DNA of 34,498 nucleotides from Mesorhizobium norvegicum. Its GTDB lineage: Bacteria > Pseudomonadota > Alphaproteobacteria > Rhizobiales > Rhizobiaceae. The stretch covers positions 1 through 34,498 of the forward strand of contig NZ_SMYZ01000052.1 of the NCBI RefSeq assembly GCF_004919685.1, in the 5' to 3' direction. Numbering within the stretch: the first letter of the stretch is position 1; each line of letters starts with the position of its first letter. The notes under the pieces were generated by a model, which worked only from the letters and a program-made list of their open reading frames with translations, did not search any database and was not told where the DNA came from. Made by a program: the position numbers and the translations under genes. Positions 25,135 to 32,459 of the stretch are shown piece by piece.

Positions 25135-25350
25135 GCATGGCGAACACGTGTCAGCCGTGTTCGTCGTTGGGGCGCTGGATAAGGGGTTCGCCACCGGGTG
25201 TCAAGCGTGACAGGACAGCATAACAGCAAACAGGAGAAGGTTTTTTGACAGCCGGCGTTTTGTTGGCAAAACCGGCATCCAACCAGGGCGTCCTGCGCTC
25301 ATTTGGCCTTGCGAAGCCGACCCTGACCGCTTAAAGGTCCGGCCCGGAGC
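25135..25350. other. Region between divergent tRNA-Asp and tRNA-Val
   Basis: Holds the promoters for both tRNAs. A TTGACA at 25245-25250 may be the -35 of tRNA-Val, although no good -10 is seen. Two hairpins are visible: GAACAC/GTGTTC (25142-25162) and a longer imperfect one at 25251-25276 built on GTTTTG/CAAAAC. No gene is seen. Confidence 0.5.
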
Positions 25351-25426
<76 letters not shown>

Positions 25427-25496
25427 TTCCAATCACACAATCCATCCACGGCCACGTCAATGGCGAAGCCCATGGTGTGGAGTGCCTAGCTGTCCA

Positions 25497-25685
25497 TCAG
25501 CCCGCCGCGTCACAAACCCGGCGCAGGTCGGCATGGATGTTTTTGGAGTTCAACAGCTCTGCGGCTTCCGGATAACCCTCAGCCAGCAATGCGGCCACGA
25601 TCTCGGCTGGCGAGTGGTGGACACCGCCCTCAGCCAAAGCATGAGCCCGCTGGTAAATATGACTGGTCCTGATGTCGTCGACCAT
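25497..25685 (-). CDS. Small hypothetical protein (62 residues)
   Basis: A short protein beginning MVDDIRTSHIYQRAHALA, with a helical, Ala/Glu-rich body (SPAEIVAALLAEGYPEAAELL) and no membrane segment. GGAGGTG stands about 7 bases before the ATG at 25685, which is the main reason to accept it; the frame stays open upstream to 25751 without a better start. It is 123 bases from the divergent MBL-hydrolase gene on the other strand. The helical pattern suggests a small DNA- or protein-binding module, but no family is recognised. Confidence 0.55.
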   Translation of the reverse strand: MVDDIRTSHIYQRAHALAEGGVHHSPAEIVAALLAEGYPEAAELLNSKNIHADLRRVCDAAG

Positions 25686-25808
25686 TCCCAAGCACCTCCG
25701 TTGATTAGCATCCGACAAACAACCCTTGAGGTGCGTTTGTGTTCCGTGCAACTTATCAGAGTCCGGCTCGTGGAAGCTGATCGGGAGTAATCAATCGGGG
25801 AGGGAGCT

Positions 25809-27287
25809 TTGTTCAACTACCTGGATGACGACATTGTCAATTTGAGGCGGGATAACAACACGGAGGCTCAATATTATTGGGGTGACAAGTGTGAAATTCT
25901 GTCGTCAACGCCGAAGACGCTACGGGTTGCGATTCACGGCGCCCGTGGAAAGATCGATGAAGGCATTATAGATGCCAGAACCGCCATGAGGAATAGTGGG
26001 ATCCTTCGACTGTCGATGGTGGACGTTCAGCAAGGCGACGGCTTGATCTTGGAAACGCCTCAAGGAAGAGTGATCTTTATCGACGGCGGGGACAATCAGC
26101 TCTTTGCCCGGCATGCGAATGCTCGGTTTCCCGGGACGACCGAAGCGGATCCGCTGGTCGTGGAACTCATTCTGATAACCCACGGGGACGCAGATCACTT
26201 TGAAGGTTTGAGCGAACTGCGAAAATCGGAAACCGATGCGCGCGTGGGAAAGCGCATTTTTGTCGCGCCAAAGCGCATATATCACAACGGTATCGTCAAA
26301 CGGACTTCCAACGATAGCTCGGGAAAGAAACGCCCGGAGAGCGAGATGTTCGGGCCGACGACAAAGGTCGGCTCGGATACCTTCATCACCGGCCTGGTCG
26401 ACGATCAGGCATCGGTGCCCAAGGGAGAGCGCAACACCAAGTTTGACGCCTGGGTCGAAACCTTTTCCGCCTGGGAGCCGCGGGTACAACAGGTGACGGG
26501 GAGTCCGATCGAGAAACGTCGGTTGGATCATCTGGCCGTTGGAGCCTTCGATTTTCTGTCCGGGGAAGGGATCCAGGTAGAGCTGCTTGGGCCAATCGTC
26601 GAGTCGGTGTCAGGCAACCCTGCGCTTCGCTTCCTGCGCGCGCCGCCGGACGACGCGAATCTGATGCTGGGAACCAACCCTGCCACGAAACAAGGCAGTC
26701 TTTCCGCCTCCCACACGATCAATGGCCATTCGATCAACTTCCGCCTGAGATTCGGCAATGTGCGTTTCTTTTTCACCGGAGACCTGAACCAGCAGGCCAG
26801 CCAGAGGATGCGCGAGGCGATGCCGTCCGCCGCTCTTCGCGCCGAGGTGTTGAAGGCGCCGCATCACGGTTCGGCCGACTTCGACATGGAGCTGCTGAAG
26901 GAAATTGGCGCCGTGGTGTCGCTGATTTCGTCTGGCGACGAAAGCGAAGCCAAAGAGTACATTCATCCTCGCGCCACCCTGATGGCAGCACTGGGCAAAG
27001 CCTCCAGAACGACCCCAGCCGTGATATTCTGCACCGAACTGGCGGCCTTTTTCAAAACCCTCGGATACGTCACCGACCCACAGAAGCCGACGGACAAGGT
27101 CTTCGCGTTCGAGCGAACGAATTTCGGCATTGCGCACGTTCGAACCGACGGCGAACGCGTCCTGGCATTCACCCATTCAGGGAAAAAATTCATGAACGAA
27201 GCGTACCGGTTCTCGGTCTCGCCAACCGGCGACGTTCAGTTCGCTTCGGCCGTCACAAAGCGTAGCGCACCCAAGCTAGGGGCCTGA
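25809..27287 (+). CDS. Free-standing ComEC-like metallo-beta-lactamase-fold hydrolase
   Basis: A 492-residue soluble protein. An N-terminal segment of about 65 residues (YYWGDKCEIL...) looks like an SH3-type barrel. Next comes an MBL domain of the ComEC/Rec2 type: VDVQQGDG, VIFIDGG, the metal motif THGDADH at residues 124-130, TGD with Asp325, and KAPHHGS with His352-His353. Unlike ComEC it has no membrane domain, so it is not a DNA-uptake channel; such free-standing MBL proteins are probable nucleases or phosphodiesterases. The only possible start is the TTG at 25809 (upstream in-frame TAA at 25788) with a GGGGAGGGAG ribosome-binding site. Codon use is less GC-biased than in its neighbours, hinting at transfer. 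It lies beside tRNA-Val and a small divergent gene. Confidence 0.82.
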   Translation: MFNYLDDDIVNLRRDNNTEAQYYWGDKCEILSSTPKTLRVAIHGARGKIDEGIIDARTAMRNSGILRLSMVDVQQGDGLILETPQGRVIFIDGGDNQLFARHANARFPGTTEADPLVVELILITHGDADHFEGLSELRKSETDARVGKRIFVAPKRIYHNGIVKRTSNDSSGKKRPESEMFGPTTKVGSDTFITGLVDDQASVPKGERNTKFDAWVETFSAWEPRVQQVTGSPIEKRRLDHLAVGAFDFLSGEGIQVELLGPIVESVSGNPALRFLRAPPDDANLMLGTNPATKQGSLSASHTINGHSINFRLRFGNVRFFFTGDLNQQASQRMREAMPSAALRAEVLKAPHHGSADFDMELLKEIGAVVSLISSGDESEAKEYIHPRATLMAALGKASRTTPAVIFCTELAAFFKTLGYVTDPQKPTDKVFAFERTNFGIAHVRTDGERVLAFTHSGKKFMNEAYRFSVSPTGDVQFASAVTKRSAPKLGA

Positions 27288-27314
27288 ATCAAGTCGATTG
27301 AGAGCGTGTTGTGA

Positions 27315-28085
27315 TCAAGGCGGCAGGAGCCGGAAGTCGTTGCCTTCCGGCAGCAGCTGGCCGCCGTCGACGATGATGGTGGTGCCGGTGATGTAGCTGG
27401 CATCGTCGGAGGCGAGGAACAGGAAGGCATTGGCGACGTCGCGCGGGCTGCCGAGGCGGCCGAGCGGGATGGAGTCCTCCATGTTCTTGATATAGGCCGC
27501 GCCGCGATGCAGCTCGATGGCTTCGGTCAGGATGTTGCCGGGCTCGACACCGTTGACGGTGATGCCATAGCCGGAGAATTCTAGCGCCGCCGCACGGATG
27601 AAGCCGTTGATGCCGGCCTTGCTGGCCGAATAATGGCCATGGCCGGGGCTGGTGACATGCGGGCCGGTGATGGAGGAGGTGTAGAGCATGCGGCCAAAGC
27701 CTTGCGCCTTCATCGGCACCAGGGCCGCACGGCTGGCATTGAAGGTGCCGCGCAGATTGACCGCCATGACACGGTCCCAGTCATCAGTGCTGGTGTTTTC
27801 GATGAGCTGCCAGGGATAGATGCCGGCATTCTGCACGATGATGTCGAGGCGGCCATGCTGCTTAAGCGCCAGGGCTACGGCGGCCTCGGCGTCGCTCATT
27901 TGCGAGATGTCGGTGCGGATGAAGGGGACGCCGAGTTCGTCGGCGGTCGCTTGCCCGGCCTCGACTTCGGTGTCGGCCAGCACCAGCTTCGCGCCTTCCT
28001 CGGCAAAGCGTAGCGCAATGCCCTTGCCGATGCCGCGGGCGCTGCCGATGATCAGCGCCACCTTGTCTTTCAGTCGTCCTGTCAT
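27315..28085 (-). CDS. Short-chain dehydrogenase/reductase (sugar or polyol)
   Basis: A 256-residue classical SDR. The cofactor motif is GSARGIG (TGxxxGxG variant with Ser for Thr-Gly), with Asp in LVLADT favouring NAD. Other motifs are NAG, catalytic Ser in SSITG and YSASK. The C-terminal IIVDGGQ is standard. It is the last gene of the leftward CUT2 operon, overlapping the permease stop by 4 bases (ATGA), and therefore probably oxidises the imported sugar or polyol. The intergenic gap to the MBL gene end is 27 bases, in convergent orientation. Confidence 0.92.
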   Translation of the reverse strand: MTGRLKDKVALIIGSARGIGKGIALRFAEEGAKLVLADTEVEAGQATADELGVPFIRTDISQMSDAEAAVALALKQHGRLDIIVQNAGIYPWQLIENTSTDDWDRVMAVNLRGTFNASRAALVPMKAQGFGRMLYTSSITGPHVTSPGHGHYSASKAGINGFIRAAALEFSGYGITVNGVEPGNILTEAIELHRGAAYIKNMEDSIPLGRLGSPRDVANAFLFLASDDASYITGTTIIVDGGQLLPEGNDFRLLPP

Positions 28086-29077
28086 GCCAGCCTCTGTCGA
28101 ATGGTTTGCTTGAACGCGTCGAGCAGCACGGCGGCCAACACCAGCAGGCCATGGATCACCTGGGTGAAGTTGGCCGGCAGGCCCATCAGGTTGATCGCCG
28201 TGTTGATGGCCGAGAGCAGCAGCACGCCGGCATAGACGCCGGGCAGGGTGCCGACGCCGCCTTTGAGGCTGACGCCGCCGATGACGACGGCGGCGAAGGC
28301 GTTGAACAGTAGGCCGACGCCGAGATTGGCGGTGGCGCCCGAGGTGCGGATCGCCAGCAGCCAGCCTGCAAGGCCGGCGATGGCGCCGGCGAGAACGAAG
28401 GCGATGATGAGATTGCGGTTCACCCGGATGCCGGCGCGGAAGGTCGCCGTTTCATTGCCGCCGATCATGACGAGATGCCGGCCAAACGGCGTCTTGGCCA
28501 TGATTAGCGAGAAGACGACGAAACAGCCAACCGCGATCCAGGCTGTGAGCGGCAGGCCGATGAGGCGCTGGATGCCGAACCAGCGGATGGCCGGCGCCAG
28601 GTCCTGCGCCGAACGGCCGCCCGAAATCACCAGCACGAGGCCTCGCACCCAGATGTAGGACGCCAGCGTGATGATGAAGGCGCTCATCTTCACCCGCACC
28701 ACCAGATAGCCGTTGAAGGCGCCGATGAGGCCGCCGACGGCCAGCGCCAGCAGCAGCGACACCGGAACCATAAGCCACTCGGGGTGCAACTGCACACCCA
28801 TGCCGATGCCGGACGAGCAGAACAGGATACCGACAGCCATGGCGCTGAGCGCCGCGACGGATTCGACCGACAGGTCCATGTGACCGGCGATGATGACCAG
28901 CGCCAGGCCGATCGACATGACGCCGAGCACGCTGGAAGCCTCGATGATGTTGGCGAAGATGCCGAGCTGGAAATAGTTCGGGACGAAGATGGAAAACACC
29001 ACCAGCACGAACAGCAGCATGAACCAGACGAGGTTGTCGAGAACGAACTCCAGGGCTTTACGTGTGCGCGGGTTCAT
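28082..29077 (-). CDS. ABC sugar transporter permease (CUT2, RbsC type)
   Basis: A 331-residue hydrophobic permease with about ten membrane segments, of the ribose/fructose class. Visible markers are the GHMDLSVESVAALSAM segment, GAFNGYLVVRVKMSAFIITLA (in pieces) and the MIGGNETATFRAGI loop. I chose the ATG at 29077 with GGATGAG upstream; an apparent extension to 29317 runs through the repeat and hairpin region. The ATGA overlap with the dehydrogenase start indicates coupled translation. It pairs with the ATPase at 30309-31073 and the binding protein at 29229-30269. Confidence 0.93.
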   Translation of the reverse strand: MNPRTRKALEFVLDNLVWFMLLFVLVVFSIFVPNYFQLGIFANIIEASSVLGVMSIGLALVIIAGHMDLSVESVAALSAMAVGILFCSSGIGMGVQLHPEWLMVPVSLLLALAVGGLIGAFNGYLVVRVKMSAFIITLASYIWVRGLVLVISGGRSAQDLAPAIRWFGIQRLIGLPLTAWIAVGCFVVFSLIMAKTPFGRHLVMIGGNETATFRAGIRVNRNLIIAFVLAGAIAGLAGWLLAIRTSGATANLGVGLLFNAFAAVVIGGVSLKGGVGTLPGVYAGVLLLSAINTAINLMGLPANFTQVIHGLLVLAAVLLDAFKQTIRQRLA

Positions 29078-29093
29078 GGGCTCATCCGGTTGG

Positions 29094-29176
29094 CGCACGA
29101 CCCCGAAAATCAAGCTGATTTTCGCAAGGATCGGGCGCGGATTCAAATTCGCCACAGCGTCCTTTTCGGACGCGGC
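29094..29176 (-). repeat. Inverted copy of the mosaic palindromic repeat
   Basis: The CCCCGAAAATC...GATTTTCG palindrome, AAGGATC, and an AGCGTCC...GGACGC part follow the order of the element after lon (12467-12567) read on the other strand. It lies in the gap between the binding-protein and permease genes of one operon, so it is presumably transcribed. Confidence 0.65.
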
Positions 29177-29191
29177 GTTGTGAAAGGGCAG

Positions 29192-29216
29192 GCTCCGGGC
29201 CGCTACGGCCCGGAGC
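29192..29216 (-). promoter_or_regulatory. Intercistronic hairpin after the CUT2 binding-protein gene
   Basis: Perfect 10-bp arms GCTCCGGGCC and GGCCCGGAGC around GCTAC, 12 bases after the binding-protein stop codon and without an adjacent T-run in the leftward direction. Its position mirrors the hairpin at 18334-18362 in the other importer operon. Confidence 0.75.
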
Positions 29217-29228
29217 GCTTTCAAATGA

Positions 29229-30269
29229 CTATTCGACTGATTTGACGGTGTCCGTCGGCGGCTTCTGGTTGCCCCAGAAGGCCGGATTGTCGACATTTTC
29301 CTTGGTGATGGCGGCACCTGGGATCTTGATGTTCGGGCCCCAGGCTTCCTTGGTCACGGTCGATTTCAGGCCGAGCACGTCGTATTCGCCGGGCTTGATC
29401 TCTTCCTTCTTGACGACCTTGTCCATGAACATGGCGACGGCCGCGGCCTGCGCGTAGAGCGGCTGCTCGACTTCGACGTTGAGCCAGCCCTTGCGGATCA
29501 GGTCGAGGCCGACCGGAGCACCGTTCGAGCTCATCAGCATCACGTCGCCCGGCTTCTTGCCGGCAGCCTCGAGCGAGGCGACGGCGGCAACCGAGAGGTG
29601 CGCGGCATGGCTGAAGATCAGGTCGATGTCGGGGTTTGCAAGTATCTGGTCGTTGACGATGGTCCCGGCTGCATCCGCCGCCCACTGCATGGCCGGAAGC
29701 GAGATGATCTTGACGTCCGGAAACGCCTTCATCTTCTCTTCAAAGCCCTTCTGGATGTCGAGCGTGTAGGGGTCGCCCGGGTCGCCGAGCACCTGTAGCA
29801 CCTTGCCCTTCACCGAGCCGTTCTTTGCCTTCAGCAGCTTCTCGGCCTGGTCCGCGGCGACGTAGCCGATCTCGACCGTTCCGGCGACCGAGGTGAAGTC
29901 GGATGGCGTCGACGTGATCTGGCGGTCGAACTCGACCACCGGGATGCCGGCCGCGCGGGCGGCTTCAATGGACGGTTTCAGTGCATTGAAATCGACGGCG
30001 GCAAGGATGATCGCCGCCGGCTTCAGCGCGATGACGTCGTTCATCTGCGATTGCTGGGCGTCGGTCTTGTTGTCGGCGTTCAGCGTCTTCATCTCGTAGC
30101 CGGTCTGCTTCAGGAACAGTTCCAGCGCGCTCACCGAGCCGGTCTGGAACTCGTCCAGCAGGGTCGGCACCATATAGTAGACGATACCCTTGGACTGGGC
30201 GAATGCCGGCGTGAGCGTGGCAAAGGCCAGTGCCAGGATACCGAAGACAGCAAGAAGTATTCGCTTCAT
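29229..30269 (-). CDS. Sugar ABC transporter substrate-binding protein (RbsB type)
   Basis: A 346-residue periplasmic binding protein of the ribose/galactose (family 4 peripla_BP) class. The signal peptide has a basic MKR start, a hydrophobic core to about residue 18 and probable cleavage after PAFA, before QSKG. The mature N-terminal strand pattern GIVYYMVPTLLDEFQ, the NADNKTDAQQSQMNDVIA segment and EFDRQI hinge-region ligand residues fit the fold. It is the third gene of the leftward operon, 39 bases after the ATPase. Ligand is unknown; the ROK regulator and dehydrogenase point to a sugar or sugar alcohol. Confidence 0.92.
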   Translation of the reverse strand: MKRILLAVFGILALAFATLTPAFAQSKGIVYYMVPTLLDEFQTGSVSALELFLKQTGYEMKTLNADNKTDAQQSQMNDVIALKPAAIILAAVDFNALKPSIEAARAAGIPVVEFDRQITSTPSDFTSVAGTVEIGYVAADQAEKLLKAKNGSVKGKVLQVLGDPGDPYTLDIQKGFEEKMKAFPDVKIISLPAMQWAADAAGTIVNDQILANPDIDLIFSHAAHLSVAAVASLEAAGKKPGDVMLMSSNGAPVGLDLIRKGWLNVEVEQPLYAQAAAVAMFMDKVVKKEEIKPGEYDVLGLKSTVTKEAWGPNIKIPGAAITKENVDNPAFWGNQKPPTDTVKSVE

Positions 30270-30308
30270 GTCGTTCGCTCCTCTTAAGCCGGACCCCTCT
30301 TTTGTCCC

Positions 30309-31073
30309 TCAGCCTGCCGGTCCGGCACCGGCAAGCGTTTCACCGGTGATCATGTTGATCACCGCATCGGGACTTGTTTTGTTGCGTGCGACATCGCCGG
30401 CCACGACGCCTTGCCGGATCACCACGATCCGGTCGGCGACCTGGAAGGCCTGCTGCATGATGTGGGTGATGATGACGACGCCGATGCCCTGGTTCGCCAC
30501 CTGGCGGATCATGTCGAGGCCGCGCCGCGTCTGTTCGACGCCAAGGGCTGCGAACGGTTCGTCGAGCAGCACCAGCTTGCCGCCCCAGTGCACGAACCGG
30601 TTCAGCTCGATGGCCTGCCGCTGGCCGCCCGAAAGGTGCTCGACATTGGCGCGCAGCGAGGGAATGCGGGTGCCGGCACTGGCCAGCGCCTTTCCGACTA
30701 CGGCTTCCATGGCGCGCTCGTCGAGCACGGGAATGCCGAAAACCTTCCTGGTGATTTCGCGGCCCATGAAGAAATTGGCGACCACGTCGACATTGGTGCA
30801 CAGCGACAGGTCCTGGTAGACGGTCTCGATACCCGCCGCCTTGGCCTCGGCGGGCGACCGGGCAAGGAATTCCTTGCCCTCGAACAGCATGCGGCCCGAG
30901 GTCGGCTCCAATCCGCCGGCGATGATCTTGACCAGCGTCGATTTGCCGGCGCCGTTGTCGCCCAGCAGCGCCACGACCTCGCCCTTGCCGATCGAAAAGC
31001 TGATCCCCTTGAGCGCTTCGATGGCGCCATAGTTTTTGGTGACGTTGTCGAGCACCAGCAGGGGTTCGTTCAT
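30309..31073 (-). CDS. Sugar ABC transporter ATP-binding protein (single-domain CUT2, FrcA type)
   Basis: A 254-residue ATPase with one nucleotide-binding domain, unlike the duplicated RbsA/MglA type; this is the form seen in FrcA of rhizobial fructose importers. Walker A GDNGAGKST, signature LSGGQRQ, Walker B LVLLDEPFAALG and switch His in IITHIM are intact. The ATG at 31073 overlaps the stop of the ROK regulator by 4 bases (ATGA), so regulator and transporter are co-translated. Confidence 0.93.
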   Translation of the reverse strand: MNEPLLVLDNVTKNYGAIEALKGISFSIGKGEVVALLGDNGAGKSTLVKIIAGGLEPTSGRMLFEGKEFLARSPAEAKAAGIETVYQDLSLCTNVDVVANFFMGREITRKVFGIPVLDERAMEAVVGKALASAGTRIPSLRANVEHLSGGQRQAIELNRFVHWGGKLVLLDEPFAALGVEQTRRGLDMIRQVANQGIGVVIITHIMQQAFQVADRIVVIRQGVVAGDVARNKTSPDAVINMITGETLAGAGPAG

Positions 31074-32236
31074 GCTGCAATCTCCCTGCCTTTGAGAAGG
31101 TCGCGCTCGCGCTCGCGTTCGGCAGCGAACATCTGCCCGAAGCGCGGTGACAGCACCCCGGAAACCGCAAGGGCGGCGGCGCCGCGCAACACCGAATGTT
31201 GCCCGCCGCGCGCGACGATGATTCGAGGCGTCGTGCGGTCCTTCCGTGCGGAAACGGAGTTGTGCAGGCCTCCGGCCGAACCAGCCAGCCGTTCGAGCAG
31301 ATCGGTGGATGCCAGCCCGCCGAGGATGACCGTCTCCGGGTCGAACAGGTTCTCGATGATGGCGACGGCGTTGTGGAAGATCGGGCCGACTTCGGCCACC
31401 CAATCGGCCTCGCTGCCGTTCCAGCGCCGGAGCGCCTCGAGCGAGAGGTATCTTTCGAGGCAGCCGCTGTTGCCGCACGGGCAAGCCGCGCCGCCGGGAA
31501 CGACGGGAATGTGTCCGATCTCGCCGGCATTTCCCCAGGCGCCGCGCAAGGCGCCGCCGTCATGAACCATGACACCGCCAAGGCCGACGCCGAAATAGAG
31601 ATAGTAGTATTCGGAAAACTGGGCGCCGAGGCCGTAGAGGCGCTCGCCCATGGCCGCCGCCGCCATGTCGGTTTCAAAGAAGGCCGGCAATCCGGTCGAG
31701 GCCGCCAGCCGCTCGCGCAGCGCCACGTCCTTCCAGCCGGTCATGGTGGTCGGGCCGACGAAACTCATGGATTCGACGCCGAACGGTCCGGGCAGGGCCA
31801 GGCCGACGCCCAGCACCCGTCCGCCAGCCCGCAGTCTGGTCAATTCGATCACCATCGCCCCGATCAGGTCGAAGGCATGGTCCGGCGCCGCGTTCGGGGC
31901 TTCGCGATAGTTGCTCTCGATCACGTCGCCGCTCAGATTGATCAAGGCGGCACTGATACCGAGCGGGGTGATGTGGACGCCGACGGCATAACCGCCCTCC
32001 GGGTTGATGCGGAGCGTCGCCGGGGGCAGGCCGCGCCCCTTCGGCTCTTCGCGCAGCGACAGGATGTAGCCCTGATCTTCCAGTTCGCGAACGATCGTCG
32101 ATACCGTCTGGACGGTCAGTCCGACGCGTCGGGCGATCTCGCCGCGGGCGATCGGTCCATGCAGGCGGATGGACTCAAGCACGATGCGCCGGTTGTACGG
32201 CCGCCCGAACTCCTGATTGGTCCCCCGCAGTGCCAT
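31070..32236 (-). CDS. ROK-family transcriptional regulator
   Basis: A 388-residue repressor with an N-terminal winged helix-turn-helix (GEIARRVGLTVQTVSTIVRELE) and a C-terminal ROK sugar-binding domain. The zinc/structural motif is intact as EIGHIP followed by CPCGNSGCLE. The nucleotide-binding start of ROK kinases (D-x-G-G-T) is replaced by VGVHITPLG, so it is a regulator and not a kinase. I chose the ATG at 32236, with AAGGGGC upstream, over an in-frame start 11 codons earlier. It heads the leftward CUT2 operon and presumably represses it and perhaps the divergent peptidase-like gene, with the imported sugar or its phosphate as inducer. Confidence 0.93.
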   Translation of the reverse strand: MALRGTNQEFGRPYNRRIVLESIRLHGPIARGEIARRVGLTVQTVSTIVRELEDQGYILSLREEPKGRGLPPATLRINPEGGYAVGVHITPLGISAALINLSGDVIESNYREAPNAAPDHAFDLIGAMVIELTRLRAGGRVLGVGLALPGPFGVESMSFVGPTTMTGWKDVALRERLAASTGLPAFFETDMAAAAMGERLYGLGAQFSEYYYLYFGVGLGGVMVHDGGALRGAWGNAGEIGHIPVVPGGAACPCGNSGCLERYLSLEALRRWNGSEADWVAEVGPIFHNAVAIIENLFDPETVILGGLASTDLLERLAGSAGGLHNSVSARKDRTTPRIIVARGGQHSVLRGAAALAVSGVLSPRFGQMFAAERERERDLLKGREIAA

Positions 32237-32459
32237 GATTTGCGCCCCTTGGAGAGGGTAACTTGGCACCGCTTATTTATTCAGTCAAATGGAATTCAAA
32301 AATAAATGATGGCGAAACCCGAATCCGGGGAAGGCCGTGAATGGACGCATTCTGCTCAGGACCTGCTTACGCGCCGCCCTGGCTGATTGCCGCCATGTCG
32401 AAACCGTTTCAAAGGTGGCGAACCCCGCCACCGTTGATCCGACAAAGCATGGAGCAAAG
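32237..32459. other. Divergent control region between the ROK regulator and the M24 gene
   Basis: About 223 bases holding both start regions. It contains the AT-rich inverted repeat at 32275-32307. No gene is recognised, although the M24 frame stays open upstream to 32337. Confidence 0.6.
32275..32307. promoter_or_regulatory. Candidate ROK-regulator operator
   Basis: Inverted repeat ATTTATT (32275-32281) and AATAAAT (32301-32307) with a 19-base spacer in an otherwise GC-rich region. AT-rich half sites such as TTATTT/AAATAA are typical of NagC/Mlc-type ROK operators. It is 39 bases from the ROK start codon, fitting autoregulation. Confidence 0.5.

Noticed and set aside
25809..27287. Competence channel ComEC
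   Set aside because: The MBL motifs match, but the protein has no membrane-spanning region and no competence genes are near.
29078..29317. N-terminal extension of the CUT2 permease
   Set aside because: The frame is open but crosses a repeat and a hairpin and shows no permease-like residues; the ATG at 29077 has a ribosome-binding site.
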